A DNA stretch of 64,000 nucleotides from Gammaproteobacteria bacterium. Its GTDB lineage: Bacteria > Pseudomonadota > Gammaproteobacteria > Steroidobacterales > Steroidobacteraceae. Location: contig PLUE01000069.1 in assembly GCA_003164785.1 (NCBI GenBank), positions 124,001-188,000 of the forward strand, given 5' to 3'. The position numbers were made by a program, and so were the translations under genes. The notes below the pieces were generated by a model. The model was not told where the DNA came from. It saw only the letters and a program-made list of their open reading frames with translations, and made no database searches. Below are positions 25,163-34,401 of this stretch, in pieces; position 1 is the first letter of the stretch, and each line of letters opens with the position of its first letter.

Positions 25163-26719
25163 ATGGCCGAGCCAATCCCGTCCGCCGCCTATGAATACCC
25201 GCCGTTGCGCGGCGGGAAGCTGCTGTTCCTGACCGCCGCCATCGCCACGGCGTCGTTCATGGAGATCCTGGACATGACCATCGTCAATGTCTCGGTGCCG
25301 TCCATATCGGGCAGTCTCGGCGTGAGCAATTCCGAGGGCACGTGGGCGGTGAGCTCGTACATGCTCGCCGCCGCCGTCATGCAACCGCTCACGGGCTGGA
25401 TCGGGCGGCGCTTCGGCGAAGTGAGAACCTTCGTCACCTCCATCGTGCTGTTCATGGTGTTCTCCGCCCTGTGCGGCCTCGCGACCAGCATGCCCATGTT
25501 GGTCGCGGCGCGGCTGATCCAGGGGCTGGTGTCCGGGCCCATGATGTCGGTGGCCCAGGCGATCCTGCTGCGCAATTATCCGATCGAGCGGCGCGGCATG
25601 GCCATCGCGCTGTGGGCCATGGTCATCATCATTGCGCCGATCTTCGGCCCGATCATCGGTGGCTGGGTCACCGATAATCTCTCGTGGCCGTGGCTTTTCT
25701 ATATCAATCTTCCGGTCGGTGCGTTCGCGGCGATCGCGAGTTGGACCATCCTGCGCGGCCGCGAATCGAAGATCGTGAAACTGCCCATCGACGGCGTGGG
25801 CCTATTCCTGTTGGTCGCTGGCGTCGGCTGCCTGCAGTTCATGCTGGACAACGGCAATGACAAGGATTGGTTCAACTCGCCGGTGATCCTCGCGGCGGCG
25901 GTCGTGTCCTTCATCAGCATCTCCTTCCTCATCCCGTGGGAATTGGGCGACAAGCATCCCGTGATCGATCTGCATCTGTTCAACAGCCGGAATTTCCGGG
26001 TTGGCACGGTGGTGATCGGCGTCGCCTACTTCGGCCTGTCGGCCACCAACATCATTTTTCCGCTGTGGCTGCAGACCACGCTCGGGTACACGGCGACGTG
26101 GGCCGGACTTGCGGTCGCGCCCGTCGGCCTGCTGGCGCTGATCGCGGCGCCGCTGGTGGGCAGGAACATGCCGAGGATGAACCTGCGGTTGGCGGCGAGC
26201 TTCGCGTTCTGCGTGTTCGGCGGCGCGGTCTATTGGACCTCGACCCTCAACGAGACGGCGAGCTTCAGCCAGTTCGCGACCCCGCGGTTCCTGCAGGGCT
26301 TGGGCCTTGCGTTCTTCTTCCTGCCGCTCAACGCCATCATGTTGTCCGGCGTGCGTCCCAGCGATCTGGCCTCGGCCTCGGGCTTGAGCAATTTCGTGCG
26401 CACCATGGCGGGCAGCATCTCGACCGCCGTGACGGTGTGGATGTGGAACCGGCGCACCGACTATCACCATACGGTGCTGGCGGAGCACATCCGCAATTCG
26501 GCGAGCGGTTGGACGCAGTATCAGAACAGCCTCGACGAGCAGGGCATCCGCGGTACCGGGGCATTCGCCTACGTAGATCACATCATCGGCAATCAGGCCG
26601 CGACGCTCGCCGTCAACGACGTATTCTTCGGGCTGGCGTGCATATTCATCTGCCTGGTGCCGTTCGTCTGGCTGGCAAAGCCGCCCTTCACGGCACGCGG
26701 TAGCGACGCGGCCCACTAA
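25163..26719 (+). CDS. EmrB-type MFS multidrug transporter (DHA2 family, 14 TMS)
   Basis: 518-residue drug:proton antiporter. Motif-bearing regions include DMTIVNVSVPSISGSLG (helix 1, with the DHA2 aspartate), GWIGRRFGEVRTF, RLIQGLVSGPMMS and GPIIGGWVTDNLSWPWLFYINLPVG, typical of EmrB. Fourteen hydrophobic segments are visible. It exports lipophilic compounds through the EmrA-like adaptor and the upstream channel. A flavin reductase gene follows 14 bases later and may be co-transcribed. Confidence 0.94.
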   Translation: MAEPIPSAAYEYPPLRGGKLLFLTAAIATASFMEILDMTIVNVSVPSISGSLGVSNSEGTWAVSSYMLAAAVMQPLTGWIGRRFGEVRTFVTSIVLFMVFSALCGLATSMPMLVAARLIQGLVSGPMMSVAQAILLRNYPIERRGMAIALWAMVIIIAPIFGPIIGGWVTDNLSWPWLFYINLPVGAFAAIASWTILRGRESKIVKLPIDGVGLFLLVAGVGCLQFMLDNGNDKDWFNSPVILAAAVVSFISISFLIPWELGDKHPVIDLHLFNSRNFRVGTVVIGVAYFGLSATNIIFPLWLQTTLGYTATWAGLAVAPVGLLALIAAPLVGRNMPRMNLRLAASFAFCVFGGAVYWTSTLNETASFSQFATPRFLQGLGLAFFFLPLNAIMLSGVRPSDLASASGLSNFVRTMAGSISTAVTVWMWNRRTDYHHTVLAEHIRNSASGWTQYQNSLDEQGIRGTGAFAYVDHIIGNQAATLAVNDVFFGLACIFICLVPFVWLAKPPFTARGSDAAH

Positions 26720-26732
26720 CGTATACTGCTGC

Positions 26733-27296
26733 ATGAGCGAGAATTCCCCCTACATCGTTGCGGTCGGCGGCACCCTGCGGGCCGGTTCTTCCACCGAGAA
26801 AGCCATGCGGCACGTGCTGGCGGCCGCGGAACGCGCGGGCGCCCGCACCATGCTCTTGAGCGGCCCTGCTCTGCAGCTGCCCATGTACCAGCCGGAGAAT
26901 CCCGAGCGCACCGACGCCGCCCGCGAGCTGGTGGCGCAGCTGGCGCTGGCGGACGGCATCATCATCGGGTCTCCCGGATATCACGGCAGCATTTCCGGCC
27001 TGGTCAAGAATGCCTTGGACTATGCCGAGGACCTGCGCGCCGACCGGCGCCCGTACTTCAGCGGCCGCGCCGTGGGCTGCATCGCCACCGCCGGCGGTTG
27101 GCCGGGCGCGGTGAACACCTTGAGCGCGCTGCGCGACATCGTGCATGCCCTGCGCGGCTGGCCGACGCCGCTCGGTGCGGCGATCAACACCTCGGAGAAA
27201 GTGTTCGACGCTGCCGGCCTGTGCACGGAACCGAAAGTGGCGCAGATGCTCGATCTGATCGCCGCCGAAGTGATGGCTTTTGCTAAGATGGGATGA
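26733..27296 (+). CDS. NADPH-dependent FMN reductase-family protein
   Basis: 187-residue flavodoxin-fold protein of the NADPH-dependent FMN/azo/quinone reductase family. The phosphate-binding loop GTLRAGSSTEKA and the family motif SPGYHGSISGLVKNALDY are present. It probably reduces flavins, quinones or other electrophiles with NAD(P)H in the cytoplasm. It sits between the efflux operon and an ABC export system; co-expression with the pump would fit detoxification of aromatic compounds, but is inference. Confidence 0.88.
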   Translation: MSENSPYIVAVGGTLRAGSSTEKAMRHVLAAAERAGARTMLLSGPALQLPMYQPENPERTDAARELVAQLALADGIIIGSPGYHGSISGLVKNALDYAEDLRADRRPYFSGRAVGCIATAGGWPGAVNTLSALRDIVHALRGWPTPLGAAINTSEKVFDAAGLCTEPKVAQMLDLIAAEVMAFAKMG

Positions 27297-27326
27297 CACC
27301 ATTGTGCTCTCGGGAGAGGAGTTTTC

Positions 27327-28208
27327 ATGGCGCTGACCATTGCCGGCCTGTCCAAGACCTATCCCAACGGCGTGCGCGCCCTCGATAAGTTGTCGCTCAC
27401 CATCGGCAACAACATGTTCGGGTTGCTGGGGCCGAACGGAGCGGGCAAGAGTTCGCTGATGCGCACCATCGCCACCCTGCAGGAACCGGACGAGGGCACC
27501 ATCGATCTCGATGGCCTGAACGTCCTCACCCAGAAGAACGACGTGCGCAAGGTGCTGGGCTATCTTCCCCAGGAATTCGGCGTGTATCCCAAGATGTCGG
27601 CGCTCGACATGCTGAACCATCTGGCCGTGCTCAAGGGCATCGCGCGAGCCGGCGAGCGCCGCGAGATGGTCGAGGCACTGCTGCAGCAGACCAACCTCTG
27701 GGATGTACGCAAGAAGGCTCTGTCGACGTTCTCCGGCGGCATGAAGCAGCGCTTCGGGATCGCCCAGGCGCTGCTCGCGAATCCACGGCTCATCATCGTC
27801 GACGAGCCGACCGCTGGTCTCGATCCCGCCGAACGCAATCGATTCTTGAATCTGCTGTCCGCGATCGGGCGCGACATCACGGTGATCCTGTCGACCCACA
27901 TCGTCGACGACGTGCGCGAGCTATGCCCGCGCATGGCCATCATCGCGGCCGGCCGCGTGCTGCTCGAGGGCTCGCCGCTCGAGGCGTTGCAGGCGCTGGA
28001 CGGGCAGATCTGGGCGAAGGTGGTCGCCACCGACGATGAGCTGCGGGCGCTGGAGGCCGAACTCGACATCGTGAGCACGCACCTGGTGAGTGGGCAGCAT
28101 GAAATCCGGGTGTTCTGTGCCTCGAGTCCGGGCGCCGGGTTTCACGCCGTACCCTCCGGGCTCGAGGACGTGTATTTCCTGCAACTGTCCCGCCACACCA
28201 AACACTGA
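27327..28208 (+). CDS. ABC transporter ATP-binding protein
   Basis: 293-residue cytoplasmic ATPase of the DrrA/CcmA-type export class. Walker A GPNGAGKSS, Q-loop LPQEFG, signature FSGGMKQRFG, Walker B LIIVDEPTAGLDP and switch histidine in LSTHIVDDV are all intact. Its partner is the permease domain of the fused protein encoded 21 bases downstream. GGGAGAGGAG upstream is a strong ribosome-binding site. Confidence 0.95.
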   Translation: MALTIAGLSKTYPNGVRALDKLSLTIGNNMFGLLGPNGAGKSSLMRTIATLQEPDEGTIDLDGLNVLTQKNDVRKVLGYLPQEFGVYPKMSALDMLNHLAVLKGIARAGERREMVEALLQQTNLWDVRKKALSTFSGGMKQRFGIAQALLANPRLIIVDEPTAGLDPAERNRFLNLLSAIGRDITVILSTHIVDDVRELCPRMAIIAAGRVLLEGSPLEALQALDGQIWAKVVATDDELRALEAELDIVSTHLVSGQHEIRVFCASSPGAGFHAVPSGLEDVYFLQLSRHTKH

Positions 28209-28229
28209 CCTTTGAGGTCGGGAGGCGCC

Positions 28230-31200
28230 ATGGGATTGTTCGGGGAGTTCTTCCGCTTCGAGATGCGGTTCCGCATCAAGAGCATATCCACGTACGTCTA
28301 TTTTCTGATGTGGTTCGCCTTCTCGTTCTTCTGCGTGGCGTCCGAGAGCTTCGGCCCGGTGGGCAACGCCAACGGCAAGGTGTTGCTCAACGGTCCGTAT
28401 GCGAATTCGGTCAACGATGCGTATTCCTGCTTGTTCGGCGTGATCGTGATCGCGGCCATTTTCGGCACGTCGATCCTCCGCGACTTTCAGCGCGACACCT
28501 ATCAGATCCTGTTCACCAAGCCCATTTCGAAGTTCGCGTATCTGGGCGGCCGGTGGACGGGCTCGTTCGTCACCACGGTGTTCGCGTTCTCCGGATTGAT
28601 GTTCGGCACCTGGGTCGGGACCTTCGCGCCGTGGGCGGATCATTCGCGCATCGGCGCGAATCATCTGGGGTGGTATCTGCAACCCTTCCTGTCCATCGTC
28701 GTGGTGCAGATCCTGTTCCTGGGATCGCTGTTTTTCGCGGTCTCCGCGCTCACCCGCAAGATTTTCATCGTCTACCTGCAGGGCGTCGCCCTGTTCATGC
28801 TGTACGTCATCGGCATCACCGTATTCTCGGCCACGCGGTCGCTGGAACACTTCTGGTCCGGCATCCTCGATCCGGTCGGGCTCTTGATGGTGGACCGCAT
28901 CACGCGCTATTGGAGCGTCGCCGAGAAGAACACCCTGTTGCTGCCCTGGAATTTCACGGGGTATTCGCCCGGCGTGTTTCTCTACAACCGCCTGCTCTGG
29001 CTGGCGGTGGGCGGTGCGGCGCTGGCGGTCATGGGCGTCTTTTTTCCCATGTCGGTGGAGGCCTTGACCGCCCGCTCGCAGGGCAGGCGGGCGGCGCGGG
29101 TGCGCGAGCAGGAGGTGCAGGAGGCCCGGCCCGCGCGCTCGCGCGTCGCCGGGCAGCTGCCGCGCGTCAGCCAGCGCTTCGGGCTTTCGACCACGCTGGC
29201 GCAACTCGGCTCGTTGACGCGGCTGCGGATTCGCACCATCACGCGCGAGGTGCCGTTCTGGGCCATCGTCGGACTGCTCATCGTGTTTGCGGTGAATAAT
29301 GGTCACTTCGCCGGCCGCATGGGCGGTACCAACGTCTGGCCGGTGACCTATCTGATGCTGCAGGCGGTGGAGGGGTCGGCGACTTTGTTCTTCTTCATCG
29401 TCGCGGCGTTGTATGCGGCGGAGCTCGTCTGGCGCGAACGCGACAACCGGTTCGACGGCATTCACGATGCGCTGCCCGTCGCCACCTCGACGGATTGGCT
29501 GTCGAAGCTGGTGGCGATTGCCTTCGTCGAAGTGGTCCTGCTGACCGTCACCATGCTGATGGGCATGCTGATGCAGACCCTCGACGGCTACACCCATTAC
29601 GAGGTGCTGCAGTATCTGAAGGAGCTGTACCTCATCACGTTCCCCCAGGTACTGGGGTTCGCGTTGCTCGCCCTGTTCGTGCAGACCCTCGTGTCGAACA
29701 AGTTCATCGGGCACGGCATCGTCATCGGCGTGGTCGTGATCCAGCCCATCCTGTTCAATTTCGGCTGGGAGAACACCTTGTACCTGCCGGGCATGGTGCC
29801 CCAGTACGTCTATTCCGACATGAACGGCTACGGCCATTACGTGCGGGCGATCGCCTGGTCGCTCGGCTATTGGTTCTCGATCTACGCTTTTCTCGGCGTG
29901 GTTTCCATCGCCTACACGCGCCGCGGCGCCGAGGTGGGATTGCGGCTGCGCACCCGGGTCGCCGCCGGGCGTGCCGCGTCGTTGAGCATCGCCGGTATCG
30001 TGTTTCTGCTGGCGGCGGTGGGCTGCGGCGGGTGGTATTACTACAATGCACATGTGCTGAACGAATACTTGACGGCCAAGGATCAGCGCCAATCCCAAGC
30101 CGACTACGAGCGGCAGTTCAAACGCTACGAGACGTTGCCGCAGCCGAAGGTCACCGCGGTGGACACGACCATCGAGATTTTTCCGGAGCGCCGTGGCTTC
30201 GAGGGTGCCGGCGTCTTCACCCTGCAGAACAAGACCGGCACGCCGATCTCGCAGGTTCACATCACGGATTCCCATCAGACCGTGAAGGGCGTGCGGTTCG
30301 ATCGCGCGTTCCATCGGGTGAGCATGTCGGCGCGAAACCTGTACTCGATCTACCAATTCGACCAGCCGCTCGCACCCGGGGACGTGGTCCGCTTGAGCTT
30401 CTCGCTCGAGTTGACGTCGCCGGGTTTTCGCGACGGCAACGAACTCGCGCAATTCGCCGCCAACGGCACCTTTTTCGACACGGACTTCCTGCCCATCATC
30501 GGCTACAACGCGGACGCGGAGCTCGACGACCCGCGCCGGCGACGCGAGGAGGGGTTGGGCCCGCTCGAGGAGATGGCGCCGCGGGGCGATCCCGTTCACT
30601 CGCGCATGAATCTGTTCACGCCGTATTCGGATTGGATCACCTATCACACGGTGGTCAGCACCTCGGACGATCAGATCGCCATCGCGCCGGGTTACCTGCA
30701 GAAGGAATGGCACCGGGACGGGCGTCATTATTTCGAGTACAGCATGGGATCGACGCACATTCTCGATTTCTATGCGTATCTGTCGGCCCGGTACATCGTA
30801 CGCAAGGAGGTCTATCCGGGCATGCGCGGGCCCGTCAATCTCGAGGTGTACTACGACCCGGCCCACCCGTACAACATCGAGGAGATGCTGGACGCGTCGC
30901 GCGCCGGGCTCGACTATTACGAGGCGCACTACAGCCCGTATCAATTCGATCAGTTCCGGATCATGGAATTTCCGCGCTACCGGTCATTCGCGCAATCGTT
31001 CGCCAACACGGTGCCGTTCTCCGAGAGCATCGGATTCATCACCCGGGTGCTCAAACCGACGGACCTGGATCTGACTTATTTCGTCACGGCGCACGAATTG
31101 GGGCATCAATGGTGGGGGCATCAATTGATCGGCGGGCGTGTGCAGGGCTCGAACATGCTGTCCGAAACGCTCGCGCAATACTCGGCCTACATGGTGATGC

Positions 31201-31922
31201 AGCACAAGTACGGCACGGATTACATGCATCGCGTGATGCATCATTTTCTGGATCGCTACCTGCGCGGCCGCGCGGGCGAGGTGCGGCGGGAGCGGCCGCT
31301 GGCGCTGGTCGAGCGCGAGTCCTATGTCTGGTACGAGAAGGGCGGCCAGGTGATGTACAGCCTTGCCGATTACATCGGCGAGGACAAGGTGGACCTGGCG
31401 CTGCACGAGTTCCTGATGCAATACCGCTATGCCAATGCGACCAATCAGGTCGACGCGTCCGATACGGTGACCGGCGCCGCCAGCGAGAATCAGCCGTACC
31501 CGGACACGCGCCTGCTGGTGGCGGCGCTGCGTGCGCAGACGCCGCCAGAACTGCAATATCTCATCGACGATGGCTTCGACCGGATCGTCCTGTACGACAA
31601 CAAGATTCTTTCCGCCGTGTCGGAGAAGACGGCGGACGGCAAGTATCGCGTCACCTTGAAGGTGCAGGCGCGCAAGTCACAGGCGGACGGAAACGGCGTC
31701 GAGACGCCCATGGCGCTGGCGGATTTCATCGAGATCGGCGTGTTCAGCGGTAAGCAGGACGAGGAGAAGCCGCTGGTCATGCGCAAGGAGAAGATGACGC
31801 AGGAGTTCGGCACCTACACGGTGATCGTCGATGAGCCCCCGACGCGGGCGGGGATCGACCCGTACAACAAGCTCATCGACCGGATCGCGGACGACAACAT
31901 GATGGATGTGAGCGAGAAGTAG
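28230..31922 (+). CDS. ABC-2-type permease fused to M1-family zinc aminopeptidase-like domain
   Basis: 1230-residue membrane protein. The N-terminal ~620 residues form two sets of about six membrane helices like ABC-2/gliding-type permeases. After a final helix (about 585-605) a large soluble region carries an M1 peptidase signature: HELGHQWWGHQ with the second zinc-site glutamate in LSETLAQYSA (HExxH-x18-E), near residue 954 onward. The GAMEN exopeptidase motif is replaced by VPFSESIGFIT, so aminopeptidase activity is uncertain. The domain probably faces the periplasm. GGGAGG before the ATG at 28230 supports this start over TTG 28212. Paired with the ATPase just upstream. Confidence 0.9.
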   Translation: MGLFGEFFRFEMRFRIKSISTYVYFLMWFAFSFFCVASESFGPVGNANGKVLLNGPYANSVNDAYSCLFGVIVIAAIFGTSILRDFQRDTYQILFTKPISKFAYLGGRWTGSFVTTVFAFSGLMFGTWVGTFAPWADHSRIGANHLGWYLQPFLSIVVVQILFLGSLFFAVSALTRKIFIVYLQGVALFMLYVIGITVFSATRSLEHFWSGILDPVGLLMVDRITRYWSVAEKNTLLLPWNFTGYSPGVFLYNRLLWLAVGGAALAVMGVFFPMSVEALTARSQGRRAARVREQEVQEARPARSRVAGQLPRVSQRFGLSTTLAQLGSLTRLRIRTITREVPFWAIVGLLIVFAVNNGHFAGRMGGTNVWPVTYLMLQAVEGSATLFFFIVAALYAAELVWRERDNRFDGIHDALPVATSTDWLSKLVAIAFVEVVLLTVTMLMGMLMQTLDGYTHYEVLQYLKELYLITFPQVLGFALLALFVQTLVSNKFIGHGIVIGVVVIQPILFNFGWENTLYLPGMVPQYVYSDMNGYGHYVRAIAWSLGYWFSIYAFLGVVSIAYTRRGAEVGLRLRTRVAAGRAASLSIAGIVFLLAAVGCGGWYYYNAHVLNEYLTAKDQRQSQADYERQFKRYETLPQPKVTAVDTTIEIFPERRGFEGAGVFTLQNKTGTPISQVHITDSHQTVKGVRFDRAFHRVSMSARNLYSIYQFDQPLAPGDVVRLSFSLELTSPGFRDGNELAQFAANGTFFDTDFLPIIGYNADAELDDPRRRREEGLGPLEEMAPRGDPVHSRMNLFTPYSDWITYHTVVSTSDDQIAIAPGYLQKEWHRDGRHYFEYSMGSTHILDFYAYLSARYIVRKEVYPGMRGPVNLEVYYDPAHPYNIEEMLDASRAGLDYYEAHYSPYQFDQFRIMEFPRYRSFAQSFANTVPFSESIGFITRVLKPTDLDLTYFVTAHELGHQWWGHQLIGGRVQGSNMLSETLAQYSAYMVMQHKYGTDYMHRVMHHFLDRYLRGRAGEVRRERPLALVERESYVWYEKGGQVMYSLADYIGEDKVDLALHEFLMQYRYANATNQVDASDTVTGAASENQPYPDTRLLVAALRAQTPPELQYLIDDGFDRIVLYDNKILSAVSEKTADGKYRVTLKVQARKSQADGNGVETPMALADFIEIGVFSGKQDEEKPLVMRKEKMTQEFGTYTVIVDEPPTRAGIDPYNKLIDRIADDNMMDVSEK

Positions 31923-32077
31923 CGGAGAGTGGTTAAAGCGCGAAATGGCCTGGCTCGACCGGGAATCGGAGCGGTGACGGCCATGCCGCAATTCCAGGGT
32001 TGAATTGCCGCATTTGTGTGGCAGAACCGTCGTTTTTGTATGGCAATGTTCCTCAAGTGCTTGCGTCCTCCGCGTAG

Positions 32078-32093
32078 CTGTAGAAATATACAG
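32078..32093 (+). promoter_or_regulatory. LexA (SOS) box directly upstream of the helicase-FAN1 operon
   Basis: CTGTAGAAATATACAG is a perfect CTGT-N8-ACAG LexA palindrome with AT-rich centre, ending one base before the helicase ATG. It is the expected gammaproteobacterial SOS operator and sits before two DNA-repair genes, strongly suggesting damage induction. Its position over the start implies a very short leader mRNA. Confidence 0.75.
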
Positions 32094-32094
32094 T

Positions 32095-34401
32095 ATGGGC
32101 GAGACGTACTCAATTTCGGTCCGGTCGATGTGCGAGTTCACCGCGAAAAGCGGCGATCTCAGCGTGCGTTTCACCCCCGTGCCGACCGCGCAGCAGGGAA
32201 TCGCCGGCCACCACATCCTGGCGGCCCGCCGCGGCGCCGATTATCAGCGGGAAATCGCGCTGACCGGCCGCTACGGGGCGCTCATCGTGCGGGGTCGGGC
32301 GGATGGCTACGATCCCGAACGGCAGGTGCTCGAGGAATTCAAGACGCATCGGGGCGATCTGTCGCGCATGCCGGCCAACCAGCGGGGCCTGCATTGGGCT
32401 CAGTTGAAAATATATGGCGCGCTCCTGTGCGTCGAGCGGTCGTTGACGGAGCTCGACCTCGCCTTGGTGTATTTCGACATCAAGAGCGAGGAGGAGACGG
32501 CGCTCGCGGAGCATTACACCGCGGCGGAGTTGCAGTCTCACTTCGAGGATCATTGCCGTCGATTCCTGGACTGGGCGATGTGCGAAATGGCGCATCGCGC
32601 GCGCCGCGACGAGTTTCTGGTCGCGCTGACCTTTCCCCACGAGGCGCTGCGTGCGGGACAGCGGCAGATGGCCGAAGCGGTGTATCGCGCGGCGGTTGGC
32701 GGGCGGGCTCTGATGGCGCAGGCACCCACCGGCATCGGCAAGACCATCGGAACCTTGTTTCCGCTGCTCAAGGCGGCGCCGAAGCAGAAGCTCGACAAGG
32801 TGTTTTTTTTGGTGGCCAAGACGTCGGGCAGGATGCTGGCGCTCGATGCGGTCCGGCAATTGGCGCCGGCGCAACTGGCCCCAGCGCAAAGCGAGTGCGA
32901 CGCCGGTGCCGAGGTGCCGCTGCGCACGCTGGAGCCGCCGCTGCGCACCTTGGAAATGGTGGCCAAGGAAAGCGCCTGCGAATATCCGGGCCGCGCCTGC
33001 GAGGCGGCGAGTTGTCCGTTGGCAAGAGGCTTCTATGATCGTCTGGCGTCGGCCCGGGCCCAGGCGCTCGAATCGGCGATGCTCGATCGCGAGGGGGTTC
33101 GCCGCGTGGCGCTCGAACATCAGGTGTGCCCGTACTATTTGACCCAGGAGCTCGCGCGATGGTGCGACGTGCTGGTCGGCGACTACAATTATTTTTTCGA
33201 CACCAGCGCCATCCTGCATGCGCTGACGGCACAGAACCAGTGGCGTGTGGGATTGCTGGTCGACGAGGCTCATAACCTGTTGACGCGCGCGCGGGACATG
33301 TATTCCGCCACGCTGGATCCGGCGGGATTGGAGGCGGCTCACACCGGCGCGCCGGCCGCGATCAAGGCCCAACTGCGCGACGTGCAGCGCGCGTGGCGTG
33401 CGATTCACGGGGTACAGATCGAGGACTACGCCGTTCATGCCGAGATACCGGTGGCGTTCATCGCGGCATTGCAGCGCGCCACCACCCTCATCGCCGACGA
33501 CATGGCGGTCGATCCGGCGACCGTCAACGAACCGCTGCTGCGGTTCTATTTCGATGCCATTCATTTTTGCCGGACGGCCGAGGAGTTCGGCAGCCATTCG
33601 TTGTTCGATGTCACACAGGCCGGTGCGGATTCGACCATGTGCATCCGGAACGTGAATCCCGGACCGTTCCTGAGCGCCCGATTCGGCGCCTGCGTGACCT
33701 CGACCCTGTTCTCGGCAACGCTCGCACCCCAGGCGTATTATCGTCAGTTGCTGGGCCTGCCCGACAACACGGAATGGATCAACGTGGATTCACCGTTTCA
33801 CGAACGCCAACTGCACGTGCGCGTCGAACCGCGCATCTCCACACGCTACCGCGACCGGCCGGACTCCGTGGCTCCCATCGTCGAATTGATGGCGCAGCAA
33901 TACCGCGCCGAGCCCGGCAATTACCTCGCCTTCTTCAGCAGTTTCGACTACCTGCAGGCGGTGTTGCGGGTGTTCGGCGCCCGCCATCCCGACATCATGA
34001 CCTGGGAGCAGGTGCGTGGCATGGCGGGCGCCGACCGCAACGCGTTTCTCGCGCGTTTCACGACGCACAGCCGCGGCATCGGCTTCGCGGTGTTGGGCGG
34101 GGCGTTCGCCGAGGGCATCGACCTGCCCGGCGAGCGATTGATCGGTGCGTTCATCGCGACGCTGGGGCTGCCGCAGGTGAACGATGTCAACGCCGAGATC
34201 GAACGACGGCTCGAGACGCTGTTCGGCTCCGGTTATGAATATACGTACCTGTATCCTGGACTGCAAAAGGTGATCCAGGCGGCGGGCCGCGTCATTCGCA
34301 CGACGTCCGATCGGGGCACTGTCTTTTTGATCGATGATCGCTACATGGGCGCACAGGTGCGCGCGTTGCTTCCCGAATGGTGGCGGGTGCAATGCAATTA
34401 G
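32095..34401 (+). CDS. XPD/DinG-type iron-sulphur DNA helicase
   Basis: 768-residue superfamily 2 helicase. Walker A is APTGIGKT (about residue 213), the DEAH box LVDEAHNL (about 389), and the last helicase motif QAAGRVIRT. Four cysteines of the Fe-S domain lie in ESACEYPGRACEAASCPL and QVCPYY. The first ~180 residues form a nuclease-like/PD-(D/E)XK-type N-terminal region (LEEFKTHRGD, QLKIYGALL) as in Cas4/RecB-like folds. ATG at 32095 fits family N-termini. The FAN1-like nuclease gene overlaps its end, so the two act together in crosslink or branched-DNA repair. Confidence 0.9.
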   Translation: MGETYSISVRSMCEFTAKSGDLSVRFTPVPTAQQGIAGHHILAARRGADYQREIALTGRYGALIVRGRADGYDPERQVLEEFKTHRGDLSRMPANQRGLHWAQLKIYGALLCVERSLTELDLALVYFDIKSEEETALAEHYTAAELQSHFEDHCRRFLDWAMCEMAHRARRDEFLVALTFPHEALRAGQRQMAEAVYRAAVGGRALMAQAPTGIGKTIGTLFPLLKAAPKQKLDKVFFLVAKTSGRMLALDAVRQLAPAQLAPAQSECDAGAEVPLRTLEPPLRTLEMVAKESACEYPGRACEAASCPLARGFYDRLASARAQALESAMLDREGVRRVALEHQVCPYYLTQELARWCDVLVGDYNYFFDTSAILHALTAQNQWRVGLLVDEAHNLLTRARDMYSATLDPAGLEAAHTGAPAAIKAQLRDVQRAWRAIHGVQIEDYAVHAEIPVAFIAALQRATTLIADDMAVDPATVNEPLLRFYFDAIHFCRTAEEFGSHSLFDVTQAGADSTMCIRNVNPGPFLSARFGACVTSTLFSATLAPQAYYRQLLGLPDNTEWINVDSPFHERQLHVRVEPRISTRYRDRPDSVAPIVELMAQQYRAEPGNYLAFFSSFDYLQAVLRVFGARHPDIMTWEQVRGMAGADRNAFLARFTTHSRGIGFAVLGGAFAEGIDLPGERLIGAFIATLGLPQVNDVNAEIERRLETLFGSGYEYTYLYPGLQKVIQAAGRVIRTTSDRGTVFLIDDRYMGAQVRALLPEWWRVQCN

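Noticed and set aside
27921-30944. 1007-codon minus-strand frame opposite the ABC permease
   Set aside because: A shadow frame: the plus-strand frame encodes a clear ABC ATPase and permease with intact motifs, and the translation of this one is low-complexity.
29495-31753. 752-codon plus-strand frame inside the permease-M1 gene
   Set aside because: Arg-rich out-of-frame reading of the real gene; no domain visible.
32079-32130. Helicase start at the later ATG (32128)
   Set aside because: Residues between 32095 and 32128 match the family N-terminus, so the earlier ATG is kept although the LexA box abuts it.
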